A stretch of DNA of 64,000 nt from Rhodoferax sp. Lineage in GTDB: Bacteria > Pseudomonadota > Gammaproteobacteria > Burkholderiales > Burkholderiaceae_C. The number at the start of each line of letters is the position of its first letter. Within the stretch, counting starts at the first letter, position 1. This document shows, in pieces, positions 18,766-26,752 of this stretch. The position numbers were made by a program, and so were the translations under genes. Under the pieces are notes generated by a model. The model was not told where the DNA came from and did not search any database. It worked only from the letters and a program-made list of their open reading frames with translations. The stretch lies in NCBI GenBank assembly GCA_030645355.1, contig JAUSNJ010000111.1, forward strand, positions 37,771-101,770, given 5' to 3'.

Positions 18766-19239
18766 ATGCAAATGATTAAGCTCCTGCTGGTGTGTACTGC
18801 CAATATTTGCCGCTCTCCCATGGCGCTGACAGTGACACGCGAACTAGTGGCGCAGTGCGGTTTGTCGCGGGCTATACAAGTCGAATCGGCCGGTACCCAT
18901 GCGCCAGCGCCCGCCCAGCCGCCCGACCCGCGGGCCATTGATGCATTGCTGCGTCGTGGTTACAAACCAAAAAAAACTCGATCAGTCCGAATCACAGTGG
19001 GCCACTTCGCGGAGTTTGATCTGGTCTTGGCCATGGATGCAAGTAACTTGGCTGAATTGCGCAGGATATGTCCCGCTGAGTTCGCGCACAAACTGCGATT
19101 GTTTCTGAGCTTTGCGCCAGATTCCGGGCGTACCGAGGTGCCAGATCCGTATTACGGTAGTGTTGCAGGGTTTGAGGTCGTACTGGACTTGTGTGAGGCT
19201 GGGGCGGGCGGCTTAGTGGGCAGCTACACTGGGCAATAG
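18766..19239 (+). CDS. Low-molecular-weight protein-tyrosine phosphatase (Wzb/Etp-like)
   Basis: 157 residues. The P-loop CTANICRSP gives nucleophile Cys10 and Arg16, and the general acid Asp lies in DPYYG near residue 126. It is a cytosolic enzyme that removes phosphate from phosphotyrosine. Divergent placement next to the polysaccharide export gene, plus a BY-kinase in the same operon, makes the autokinase the likely substrate. ATG 18772, two codons in, is an equally good start and matches the usual family N-terminus. It ends 39 bp before the converging ThiF-like gene. Confidence 0.9.
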   Translation: MQMIKLLLVCTANICRSPMALTVTRELVAQCGLSRAIQVESAGTHAPAPAQPPDPRAIDALLRRGYKPKKTRSVRITVGHFAEFDLVLAMDASNLAELRRICPAEFAHKLRLFLSFAPDSGRTEVPDPYYGSVAGFEVVLDLCEAGAGGLVGSYTGQ

Positions 19240-19278
19240 CGGCAATGTCGTCCCCACAACTGGTTATCAAGGGCATTG

Positions 19279-20178
19279 TCAGGCGCCCCTTGCAGGCATT
19301 TCTCCGCGCAGCATGGGACGTATAAACCTCAGCAGAAGCCGCTGCATAGGATTTGCATTGCCAAAAGGGCGCCAGGTAAATTTGAGTCTTTGGTGGTAGG
19401 CATCAAAGTGCATTCCCCAAGGGGCTGCCTTTACACCACCTCGACCCAGTAAAATTTTGAGTACTGCGGCACCCATCACTCCGGCGCACAGGTCACAGGC
19501 CATTATGGTTGACGGCCCGCGCTTTTCTTGAAAGTTCACGGCCTCCGGGGCTACCAGATAGTCTCGCTGCATCATGGCAGGCGACAGGCCGGCGATGAAT
19601 CGTGCGTATTGCTCCTGAACGTCGTGCCCCTCCCATTTGAAGTAGTCTTCAGCGCTCATGCCTGTCGGAGAAAAATACAGAAACGCGGTGCCGATGCCGA
19701 GTGGGGCGGCGGTTAGGACCGGAATGCCTTTCTCGCGGCACTTGGCGAACACCATGCGCCGGGCCGGTAACGCAAAAAAGTCCAATCCGTCGACATAGAT
19801 GTCCACATCGCGCAAAAACTCATCTACGTTTTCCGGTTGCACCCCTTGAGGAAACAGGCGAAGTTCAGTTTCAGGATTGATGTCCAGGGCAATTCGGGCC
19901 ACGGTATCAATTTTCGGCTGCCCCAGAGATGATACAAATGCCCCCGCTTGCCGGTTGAGGTTGTGCACATCAAAGTCATCAAAGTCGGAAATATGGAATC
20001 GGCTGATGCCCAAACGGGACAGGGTACGCAAATGCGCGCCACCCACACCGCCCAGGCCGGCGATTGCAATGCGCGCTGTGCGCAGACGTTCTTGCTCCGC
20101 AGTGGTAACCCAGCCGATATTGCGGGAAAAAGCTTTGGCGTAGTCAAAGACTGGCGCCGCTCCGGAGGAGGTGCTCAT
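19279..20178 (-). CDS. ThiF/MoeB/HesA-family E1-like adenylyltransferase
   Basis: 299 residues with the E1 nucleotide-binding fold: IAIAGLGGVGGAHL at about 37-50, then SDFDDFDVHNLNRQ, which supplies the Asp and Arg for ATP and Mg binding. Family enzymes adenylate the C-terminal carboxyl of a small protein or a peptide. Only one CxxC (CDLC) is present, so the full zinc site of MoeB/ThiF seems absent, and no ubiquitin-like partner is nearby. Position near the XrtA operon and 6 genes of envelope function, and the nitroreductase-like gene 1.2 kb away, recall Rv1355c-type proteins in which both domains are fused. Substrate unknown. Confidence 0.8.
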   Translation of the reverse strand: MSTSSGAAPVFDYAKAFSRNIGWVTTAEQERLRTARIAIAGLGGVGGAHLRTLSRLGISRFHISDFDDFDVHNLNRQAGAFVSSLGQPKIDTVARIALDINPETELRLFPQGVQPENVDEFLRDVDIYVDGLDFFALPARRMVFAKCREKGIPVLTAAPLGIGTAFLYFSPTGMSAEDYFKWEGHDVQEQYARFIAGLSPAMMQRDYLVAPEAVNFQEKRGPSTIMACDLCAGVMGAAVLKILLGRGGVKAAPWGMHFDAYHQRLKFTWRPFGNANPMQRLLLRFIRPMLRGEMPARGA

Positions 20179-20210
20179 ACTTCAGGTCTCCCGTAGATGC
20201 TCTACTCTAC

Positions 20211-20237
20211 CTGAATTCACTGAATTCACTGAATGCA
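20211..20237. repeat. Three tandem 9-bp units CTGAATTCA
   Basis: Units at 20211-20219, 20220-20228 and 20229-20237 (the third reads CTGAATGCA). Each contains the palindrome TGAATTCA or a one-base variant. They lie about 160-180 bp upstream of the sigma-54 promoter, the usual distance for an enhancer-binding activator such as PrsR; they also lie 33 bp upstream of the ThiF-like start. Confidence 0.55.
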
Positions 20238-20392
20238 CGCGCACAGGGCGCTTGCCTCCCCCCCCCCAGACGCCACAGATCACTGCTAGTCGAGATGAAT
20301 ATGTCGAAATTCTTGACAACGCTGAATACCCGCCCAGCGCTCAGAAAAAATTATATGTTTGAAATCAATGGGTTACGCTAATTTCAGAAGGG

Positions 20393-20408
20393 TGGCACGG
20401 TTGGTGCT
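20393..20408 (+). promoter_or_regulatory. Sigma-54 (-24/-12) promoter of the PEP-CTERM gene
   Basis: TGGCACGGTTGGTGCT matches the RpoN consensus TGGCAC-N5-TTGC at most positions, with the invariant GG (20394-20395) and GC (20406-20407) exactly 10 nt apart. Transcription should begin near 20419, about 38 bp before the ATG. PEP-CTERM genes of XrtA systems are known to depend on RpoN with the PrsK/PrsR two-component system, which supports the call. Confidence 0.82.
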
Positions 20409-20456
20409 TTAACCCATTCGTGGTTGAGTAATCAATATGTTTCAAAGGGGTACAAA

Positions 20457-21296
20457 ATGAAAGCAGCAACGTTTACCAAACGTGCAATCCAAAGCCTGGT
20501 AGGCACTTTGGCCGTGGCGGCGTCGTTTGGCGCGCTGGCCAGCCCAGTGGTGACACTGTGGGGTTTTGAGGTCAACAGTGGATTCTCGTCTTACTTGGAT
20601 AGCAATGGTTCTACGGCAGGTATTACTGCCAGCAATCCGAATCCCAATCTAGGTATGCCATCCCTTCTGTCTTGGGGTGTGCCAGCTGGCGCCGACCAAT
20701 CTTCACTTGGTGTCGGTTCAGCTACCAACGGTGTGTTCGGTGGCCTGATCACGACCAACGCTGCGGCCATTGATACGGTTCAGGTGATTCACAACAACTT
20801 TCCAATCTTGGCAACGTCACCTTCACTTAAGTCTGCAACTTTGTTCGATGTGATTACTTTGCAAGCATTGAATCCCGGACCTGACGCTCCCTTCAATGCG
20901 GCAGCCTTGTCATTCAATATCAATTTCTTGGAGACTTCCAACAGTGCTTTCTGTGTTGTTGCGAGCCCCACTCCATGTAACGATATTTTCGTAATTGATG
21001 TAACCAACGCCGGTTTTAATCCCATCAATAACACGCTGGTTCAGAACTTTGACTATAACTTCAACTCGTATACAGCCGTACTGAGTATTGATGGTTTGGG
21101 TGTTCTGTCGAACGCCGCTTGCTCTGCTGCAGGTGCAGCCAATGGTTGCATTGGCTTCACTACTGTCGAAAATCAAAGCAACGTCATGCAAGTGAAGCTT
21201 GCGATCAACGCTGTGCCAGAACCTGGTTCATTGGCTCTGTTGGGTCTTGGCTTGGTTGGTTTGGGAATGGCTCGTCGCCGCAAGAACGCTGCCTGA
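20457..21296 (+). CDS. PEP-CTERM sorting-domain protein (THxN-like family)
   Basis: 279 residues from ATG 20457, with AAAGGGG six bases upstream. A signal peptide ends SFGALA|SPVV. The C-terminus is a textbook exosortase signal: VPEPGSL at about 253-259, a short hydrophobic helix and the basic tail RRRKNAA. The body is rich in Asn, Ser, Thr and small residues and contains VIHNNFPI, resembling the THxN motif of a known PEP-CTERM family (Ile replaces Thr); the family assignment is tentative. The likely fate is export by Sec, processing by XrtA at the inner membrane and release into or attachment to the biofilm matrix. A sigma-54 promoter precedes it and a strong terminator follows. Confidence 0.9.
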   Translation: MKAATFTKRAIQSLVGTLAVAASFGALASPVVTLWGFEVNSGFSSYLDSNGSTAGITASNPNPNLGMPSLLSWGVPAGADQSSLGVGSATNGVFGGLITTNAAAIDTVQVIHNNFPILATSPSLKSATLFDVITLQALNPGPDAPFNAAALSFNINFLETSNSAFCVVASPTPCNDIFVIDVTNAGFNPINNTLVQNFDYNFNSYTAVLSIDGLGVLSNAACSAAGAANGCIGFTTVENQSNVMQVKLAINAVPEPGSLALLGLGLVGLGMARRRKNAA

Positions 21297-21317
21297 TCCA
21301 TCGCACCTTCGGGGCAT

Positions 21318-21346
21318 AAAAAAACCCTCTCACGAGGGTTTTTTTT
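21318..21346 (+). terminator. Rho-independent terminator after the PEP-CTERM gene
   Basis: CCCTC-TCAC-GAGGG hairpin (21325-21338) flanked by seven A on the left and eight T on the right, 22 bp after the stop codon. The A/T flanks extend the stem and would let it work in both directions. Confidence 0.88.
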
Positions 21347-21438
21347 CGCCTGCGCGCAATTGAACGTCTGCGAAACAACGGCAAGAGTCCTGCGGAAACC
21401 ATCAAGAATGCGAGGCTGTTTAAACAGAGGGGGTTTAG

Positions 21439-22491
21439 ATGAAGAGTCCACTTTTGGAAATCGTCGGGGCTGGCGCGTTGGCGCCCTCTGCGGACAACGA
21501 GCACGTGTTTCGTGCCGAGATACTCGAGGCGGGCATCCGCCTGTGGCCAACGGCGGAGTTTGCAGCCCTAACCACTGAGGACCGCTTGCGCCGCGTGCTC
21601 GGTATGCTGTCAATGGGGGCGGTTCTCGAAAATATGCGACTGCGCGCTGTCGAGCTGGGCTTCGCCGTGCAAGTCAAGTGGTTGTCCGGTTCCGGCAGCG
21701 AGCCAATAGCACAGATCAACGTGCAGAGAGCGGAGTCACAAACTTCTGATGACTTGGCGGCGGCTATTCCAGCACGCCATAGCAACCGGCGCATGTACCA
21801 CGGACCGGTCTTAACCCCGCATGAGACCGCACAGCTGAACGCGGCCGTGGCTCCCGTGGCGGGCACACAGCTGATCTGGTTGCAAGGCGCGGCCCGCCGT
21901 CAGGCGCTGGGGCTGATCTGGCAAGCTGAGAGTGAGCGCTTTTTGCGCCAGGACTTGCACCACGAAATTTTCTCCTCCATACGTTTTGACTTGTCTTGGA
22001 CAGCCAATGCGCAATGGTCATTACCTCCTGGGGCATTGGAGATCGAACCCCCAATGCGCCCAATGTTTAAGTTGTTGCGCCACTGGGGTTTGATGCGTCC
22101 GCTCACTTGGCTGGGTGTGCACCGATTGCTGGGTCTGCGCGCAGGTTGGATGCCCGCCTGGCAAGCACCCGCGTTAGGTCTGCTGGTTTCGCCGCTTCCA
22201 GTTGAAGAGGGGGCAGTCGCCGTAGGCACCGCTCTGGAGCGGCTGTGGCTGCAGGCGAGCCTGCTCGAATTGGCGCTTCAGCCCCTGGCTGCCTCGGCCG
22301 TACTGATGCAACCTTCAACCTATGCTCATGGGGCGTCTGATGCACTGCGGGCGACCTTGGCAGCGGGATGGCAATCCATCGCGCCAGGCACTACGCCCTT
22401 GATGGTGGTCCGCATGGGCCGGGCAGCAATGCCATCATTGCGCAGTGGGCGCCGGCCGGTGGAAGAATACCTGCTACCTGCTCAAAAATAG
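21439..22491 (+). CDS. Nitroreductase-like FMN-binding protein (Rv1355c C-terminal type)
   Basis: 350 residues. The N-terminal GALAPSADNEHVFRAEI corresponds to the FMN-binding start of nitroreductases (APSxxNxQPW), ARHSNRRMY to the second FMN arginine segment and GRRPVEEYL to the C-terminal signature. The middle (about 190-260) is an insertion with no motif I recognise. Similar domains occur fused behind a ThiF domain in Rv1355c-like proteins; here the ThiF-like protein is separate at 19279. It could reduce or oxidise a modified substrate, flavin-dependently, in the cytosol. It ends tail-to-tail with the beta-barrel gene, overlapping by 10 bp. The preceding terminator implies its own promoter between 21347 and 21438, where I see no clear one. 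Confidence 0.7.
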   Translation: MKSPLLEIVGAGALAPSADNEHVFRAEILEAGIRLWPTAEFAALTTEDRLRRVLGMLSMGAVLENMRLRAVELGFAVQVKWLSGSGSEPIAQINVQRAESQTSDDLAAAIPARHSNRRMYHGPVLTPHETAQLNAAVAPVAGTQLIWLQGAARRQALGLIWQAESERFLRQDLHHEIFSSIRFDLSWTANAQWSLPPGALEIEPPMRPMFKLLRHWGLMRPLTWLGVHRLLGLRAGWMPAWQAPALGLLVSPLPVEEGAVAVGTALERLWLQASLLELALQPLAASAVLMQPSTYAHGASDALRATLAAGWQSIAPGTTPLMVVRMGRAAMPSLRSGRRPVEEYLLPAQK

Positions 22492-23738
22492 TAAGTTCCC
22501 AGCGCCTGCACCACGCGCCGGTCGGGCAAGATGCCAAATTCGCTGCCCGCAGAGCCGGTGTTGTGCTGTAGCTGCAGCGTGAGATCAAAGTTGCGCCAGT
22601 GGTGGCGCAGCTCCAGCCACGTCAGACGGCTGTCGTCGTCCCCATTGAATCGCACGTAGCCCGTCAGGTCGAGGTCCTTCAGCCAGAGGCCTTTTTGCAT
22701 CACATACAGCAGGTAGGCTTGTCGGGGTGCCAGTTCCTGCAAGCGCAAGGATTCGCGCAAGTAGCCCAGTTGTTGTGCTGTGCCTAAAGCACCCCAACCC
22801 GCAGAATCCAGTGCGAAGCCGTTGTACTGGTACTCCAACGTGAAGGACGTTTTGCTCAGGGTGGTGTAAGTCACGCCTCCGACAAACCGGTTGCGCGTGA
22901 CTTCGGACGGCGTGCCACCAAACACCCGGTTCACCAGCGCCGGCTCAGAACCCGTGGTCCACTCCAGGTGTGCCACTGCGGCGTCCGACAGGAGGGCTGT
23001 CATATTGGCACCCAGTGTGGGCTTGAGTCCGCTTTCCTGGTAGAGCAGCACCTGGCTGTTGACGCTTTGCGAAAACTGCGTTCCCACCGTGATGACTGCA
23101 CGGTCACGGTTGTTGGTAGAGCCCAGGTCCAGGTCCCAGGTGTCGATGCTGGGCTTGTCCGCCAGCTTGGGGGAATACGCCACGGACAGCGATCCCCCAT
23201 TCCAAAGCTGTTGGGCCCGCAGCATCACCGAGCCCATACGGTTCTGGCGTAGCGCAAAGGGGTCGGCACTGGTGATGACCCGCAAGCTGCCATCGCGAAA
23301 AAAGTCAGTAGGGTTGTAGCCAAAGCCCGGTCCGTTGCGCTGGTTGATGCGCCCCAGGTCGATCACCGTGTCACCGCCACCGGGCTGCCAGCTCAAATAT
23401 GCTTCGCGCAAGCTGTTTCTTTGTGTGTCCGCTTCTGTCCCTGTTGCGCGAATCACGTCCAACCGGTTCGAAAGCACCGCACGCAGTCCGGTCCCAATGC
23501 GGCCAGAATACAGCACGTCCAAAGACACACGACTACTGTCTATGCTATCGGGCGCATAGCGCTGACTGGCATTGGCAACGGCACCCTCAATGGACCACTT
23601 GGTGTTGCTGGGCGACTCAGCAGCGGTTACTGGCGCACTTTCCAGGTTGAGCGCATCTTCCTGGGCTTGGGCTGGTAACGCCAGAAGGGCAGATGCAGCG
23701 AGGCAGGCATAGATGTTGGAGTTTTTCAGGAGCTGCAT
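22482..23738 (-). CDS. Predicted outer-membrane beta-barrel protein of the ABC/LolA-like cassette
   Basis: 418 residues with a signal peptide ending LPAQAQ|ED. The mature chain is dominated by amphipathic strands and ends VQALGTYYF, the aromatic C-terminal signature recognised by the Bam complex. Features such as REAYLSWQP, VIDLGRINQRNGPGFGYNPTDFFRD and the closing short strands resemble porins and DUF1302/alginate-export-type barrels, but I cannot name the family. It is three bp downstream of the LolA-like gene and thus the last gene of a four-gene cassette; a role as outer-membrane acceptor or exit is inferred from that. Confidence 0.75.
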   Translation of the reverse strand: MQLLKNSNIYACLAASALLALPAQAQEDALNLESAPVTAAESPSNTKWSIEGAVANASQRYAPDSIDSSRVSLDVLYSGRIGTGLRAVLSNRLDVIRATGTEADTQRNSLREAYLSWQPGGGDTVIDLGRINQRNGPGFGYNPTDFFRDGSLRVITSADPFALRQNRMGSVMLRAQQLWNGGSLSVAYSPKLADKPSIDTWDLDLGSTNNRDRAVITVGTQFSQSVNSQVLLYQESGLKPTLGANMTALLSDAAVAHLEWTTGSEPALVNRVFGGTPSEVTRNRFVGGVTYTTLSKTSFTLEYQYNGFALDSAGWGALGTAQQLGYLRESLRLQELAPRQAYLLYVMQKGLWLKDLDLTGYVRFNGDDDSRLTWLELRHHWRNFDLTLQLQHNTGSAGSEFGILPDRRVVQALGTYYF

Positions 23739-23741
23739 GGT

Positions 23742-24524
23742 TTAGTCTGGTTGAAAGCGCGGAAGAAAATCGCGCTGCATCCATGTGTCGGGGATGTTGC
23801 GCGCGGCATAGTCGGTGAACCGCATCAGGGTCACCGATTGGGGGTTGAGTCCATCAATAATTACCGATTCGGTAGGGCGGTCCACGCCCAACTGTGGCTG
23901 GTATTTGCGGTAGTACACGGTCTTGAGCAAGCGCGAAGACTCGGCGTAGAAGCGACCCTTGATCGGGCGGTTGTTCTCAGCGTCCACCCACAGGTCGATG
24001 GTGGCATAGGTGACGTCGGGCGACACTGCCGTCAGCGCCAGTTTATAGGCCTTGCGCATGCGACGCTCACCGTCTTGCACTTCTTCTTCGCCTGCGAGCG
24101 TGGGCTTGTAGTCGCGGGCCAGGTTGACCGTGGCGACATCGCCATTGGAGGCTTGCCCCAGCAAGCGTTGTTGCGGTGACAAGCGCACACTGGCCTTGTT
24201 CGTGGGGTCGTAAAACCACATGTCATTGCCGTTCTTGAGCATAAGCTTGCCAGCATCGCGCGTGGGAAGTACAAATCGAATCAGGCTGGAAAACTGCCCC
24301 CCCTGCTGTTGCGTGCGGGAGTAGCTGGTCAGAGTGCTGGTGTCGATCTGTTTACCCGCCTGAAACTCCGTGAGCGTCACCGTCATGCTAAACGGCTGCC
24401 CCGGATTGCGGATGGCGTCACTGGCGGCCAGAATCTCGCTGGCTGACGGTGGCGCGGCGATGGCCAGACCCAGACCAAATGCCCAACACAGTGGGAACAG
24501 CAAAAGGGACTTCAAGGGTTTCAT
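23742..24524 (-). CDS. LolA-like outer-membrane lipoprotein-sorting protein
   Basis: 260 residues. The signal peptide ends GLGLAIAA|PPSA. The mature protein starts with a LolA-fold helix (ASEILAASDAIRNP) and continues with alternating strands: SFSMTVTLTEF-like, RFVLPTRDAGKLMLKNGNDMWFYDPT, then VTYATIDLWVD and a YYRKYQP strand, as in the proteins annotated outer membrane lipoprotein-sorting protein, which usually accompany MMPL or MacB-type transporters. It would carry a hydrophobic cargo across the periplasm between the permease (gene upstream) and the beta-barrel (gene downstream). The cargo is unknown. Confidence 0.82.
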   Translation of the reverse strand: MKPLKSLLLFPLCWAFGLGLAIAAPPSASEILAASDAIRNPGQPFSMTVTLTEFQAGKQIDTSTLTSYSRTQQQGGQFSSLIRFVLPTRDAGKLMLKNGNDMWFYDPTNKASVRLSPQQRLLGQASNGDVATVNLARDYKPTLAGEEEVQDGERRMRKAYKLALTAVSPDVTYATIDLWVDAENNRPIKGRFYAESSRLLKTVYYRKYQPQLGVDRPTESVIIDGLNPQSVTLMRFTDYAARNIPDTWMQRDFLPRFQPD

Positions 24525-24540
24525 GTCATGCCTCCCGACG

Positions 24541-24605
24541 AGCCGCCTCTAGGGTGGCATGCGCCCCCTTGGGGGGCAGTGAACGAATGTGAGCTTGGGG
24601 GTTCA
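24541..24605. repeat. G/C-rich palindromic interspersed repeat, copy A
   Basis: The gap between the permease and LolA-like genes contains GCATGCGCCCCCTTGGGGGG followed by CAGTG and, 20 bases on, GCTTGGGGG. A second copy with the same order of blocks lies at 51966-52046 between gspI and gspJ. The CCCCC/GGGGG core forms a strong hairpin. I associate this element with Comamonadaceae genomes from memory; a genome search is needed to confirm. Confidence 0.6.
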
Positions 24606-24620
24606 TTGCAACTCCATTTA

Positions 24621-26018
24621 TCAAACGTGGCGAAGCGCTTCGACAACCTTCAACTCGGCCGCACGGTAGGCGGGCCACCAGGCTGAAATGATGGCAATGC
24701 AGATCAGGCCAAGCGTTGTGCCGACAATCATGCGGGTCTCGCCAGCAACCAAAATCGTCAACGGCACCGGTTCGACCGTACTCGGCGGAATCCAGGGGAT
24801 ATCCAAGCTATTGACCAGCGCCGAGACGGCAAACGACAGCACTACGCCCAGCACCGCCCCGCACACACCCAGCAGAGCCCCTTCTGTCACAAAGAGCCGG
24901 CGAATGCCGGCGCGTCTCAGCCCGATTGCACGCAAGGTGCCAATCTCCACCGTGCGTTCGACGACGGCTGTATTCATCGTATTGCTGACCGTGAACAACA
25001 CGATCGCGCCGATCAGCACAAACACGAATCCAAAAATGGTGTCAAACATTTGTATGCTTTGCACATAGAACGGGTTGAGGGTGCGCAAATCCTGCACTGC
25101 CAGCGGTTGGGTGCTCGAGAAGGCAGCCAGAATCGGGGTCAAACGGGCCGTGGCGGCAGGGACCTGGTCAGTGTGGCGCAGCTGAATCATGATCGACGTC
25201 ACCTTGGGCGGTGATTTGCCGTAAACCAACTGCTGAATCTTCGACAGATGCATGATGACGGCGATTTCGTCGAGCTCCTTTACACCCTGGTCTTCGGCAC
25301 GGATAACTTCGAGGGAGGTCACATTGGGCGCCCCCTTGGAGTTGACTACCAGTACTTCCACCATGCGCGAGCTGGTTGCCGGATTTTGGGCTGCACCTGT
25401 TGACTCCAATACGCTGAGCTGGGCGATATCGTCGGGCAGTGCCGCCCCTTCCGTAGTCTTTCCGATTTCGGGCTTCGGGCATCGCTCGATTTTTAGTGCT
25501 TCGCAAAGCTGCAATACCCGTGCTACGCCTATACCCACGACCGCGGAATCTGGAGAAGTTCCTTCCAGCGGCGACACCGGTGCCTTGGAGCGCAGTCCAA
25601 AGTCATTCCATTGGCGCATTTTGTTGATATCCGCTGCAACGAAGCCGTTGCCGATCACGGTCCGGGATACGCTGGCCGCATAGTTTCCGGCAATGCCGCC
25701 GAATTGCAGCGTGGGCGTCACCACCACGACCATCTTTTGCAGAACCTCATCCTTTTGGATGGCTTCGAGTATCTTTGTGTAGTCGCTGATGCCATAGGCT
25801 GTTGGGTTGCCACTGCCGTACAGGTAAAAGTCGCGGTGCTGGATCTGCAGATGACCGCCACGCTGCACGATGCGCGTGAGCATTTCGTAGTTGATGTTGC
25901 CACTGAAACCGCCAAACAGCAAAATGGCTGCGCAGCCGATGGACATTGCCACCAGGGTGCCGAGTGAGCGACGGCGGTTGCGCAGCAAATTGCGCACCGC
26001 CAGGTTGAGCGTCATCAT
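24621..26018 (-). CDS. ABC transporter permease, FtsX/MacB/LolE type
   Basis: 465 residues. One membrane helix at about 20-42 follows the basic NLLRNRRRSLGT, then a large periplasmic domain (about 45-330), and three further helices near 335-360, 385-410 and 430-450, with the cytoplasmic coupling segment TVEIGTLRAIGLRR between them. This is the four-helix plan of MacB and LolC/E permeases, which extract lipids or lipoproteins from the inner membrane rather than pump across it. It overlaps the ATPase gene as ATGA. Adjacent LolA-like and beta-barrel genes support an envelope-trafficking role. Confidence 0.88.
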   Translation of the reverse strand: MMTLNLAVRNLLRNRRRSLGTLVAMSIGCAAILLFGGFSGNINYEMLTRIVQRGGHLQIQHRDFYLYGSGNPTAYGISDYTKILEAIQKDEVLQKMVVVVTPTLQFGGIAGNYAASVSRTVIGNGFVAADINKMRQWNDFGLRSKAPVSPLEGTSPDSAVVGIGVARVLQLCEALKIERCPKPEIGKTTEGAALPDDIAQLSVLESTGAAQNPATSSRMVEVLVVNSKGAPNVTSLEVIRAEDQGVKELDEIAVIMHLSKIQQLVYGKSPPKVTSIMIQLRHTDQVPAATARLTPILAAFSSTQPLAVQDLRTLNPFYVQSIQMFDTIFGFVFVLIGAIVLFTVSNTMNTAVVERTVEIGTLRAIGLRRAGIRRLFVTEGALLGVCGAVLGVVLSFAVSALVNSLDIPWIPPSTVEPVPLTILVAGETRMIVGTTLGLICIAIISAWWPAYRAAELKVVEALRHV

Positions 26019-26752
26019 GGTGCGTCCCCCTGTCCCTTGCGTCGGATGGCTTGAATCAATCCGTCTTTCAGGAAGATGGTGTCATCCGCTGACTTGATGA
26101 CTTCCGGGTCGTGTGACGAAAATATGAACGATATCTGGTAGCGGTCCACCATGTGCCGCATCAGCGACAAAATGGCCTGGCCCGTCTGGCTGTCCAGGTT
26201 GGCGGTCGGTTCATCGGCGATGACCAGTTTGGGCTTCAGTGCCAGTGCGCGCGCAATCGCCACGCGCTGGCGCTGGCCACCCGACAACTGCCCCGGCAGA
26301 TTCTTTGCCCTGTCGGCCAGACCAACTGCCTCGAGCAGTTTGGGCACGCGGTCCGCACGCTTTTTTTCCGATACGCCCGCCAGCAGCATCGGGTACTCGA
26401 TGTTCTCGTAGGCGCTGAGCACCGGCAACAGGTTGAAGTTCTGGAAAATGAAACCGATATTCTTGGCCCGAAAATCAGACAGATCGTCGTCTGTCATTTC
26501 GCCCACCTTGCGGTCAGCAACAATGATCTCACCCTTGTCGGGCTTGTCGATGCAGCCGATCATGTTGAGCAGAGTGGTCTTGCCACTGCCCGATGGGCCC
26601 AGCAGCACCGTGAAGCACGCATGGCGAACCAAAATATTGACCCCCCGGATGACCGGCACGCTGATCGAATCGAGGTGGTAGGTCTTTTCAACCTGGGTGA
26701 GAACGGCAACGGGTCCTTGCGGGACGGGTGGTTCTGCCACTGGTTCTGTCAT
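26015..26752 (-). CDS. ABC transporter ATP-binding protein (LolD/MacB type)
   Basis: 245 residues. Walker A GPSGSGKTT, Q-loop FIFQNFNLLP, signature LSGGQRQRVAIARALAL, Walker B LVIADEPTANLDS and the switch His in SSHDPE are all intact. The short LolD-like build and the neighbouring FtsX-type permease define an MacB/LolCDE-class transporter. It is the first gene of the cassette; the 218-bp region upstream is shared with the divergent galE. Confidence 0.93.
   Translation of the reverse strand: MTEPVAEPPVPQGPVAVLTQVEKTYHLDSISVPVIRGVNILVRHACFTVLLGPSGSGKTTLLNMIGCIDKPDKGEIIVADRKVGEMTDDDLSDFRAKNIGFIFQNFNLLPVLSAYENIEYPMLLAGVSEKKRADRVPKLLEAVGLADRAKNLPGQLSGGQRQRVAIARALALKPKLVIADEPTANLDSQTGQAILSLMRHMVDRYQISFIFSSHDPEVIKSADDTIFLKDGLIQAIRRKGQGDAP

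Larger units (their letters stand above)
20179..20456. other. Divergent intergenic region with tandem 9-mers, C10 tract and sigma-54 promoter
   Basis: 278-bp gap between the ThiF-like and PEP-CTERM genes. From left to right it holds three tandem 9-bp units (20211-20237), a run of ten C (20258-20267), an A/T-rich stretch (20335-20360) and a -24/-12 promoter (20393-20408). No small ORF with a convincing ribosome site is seen. Confidence 0.7.
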
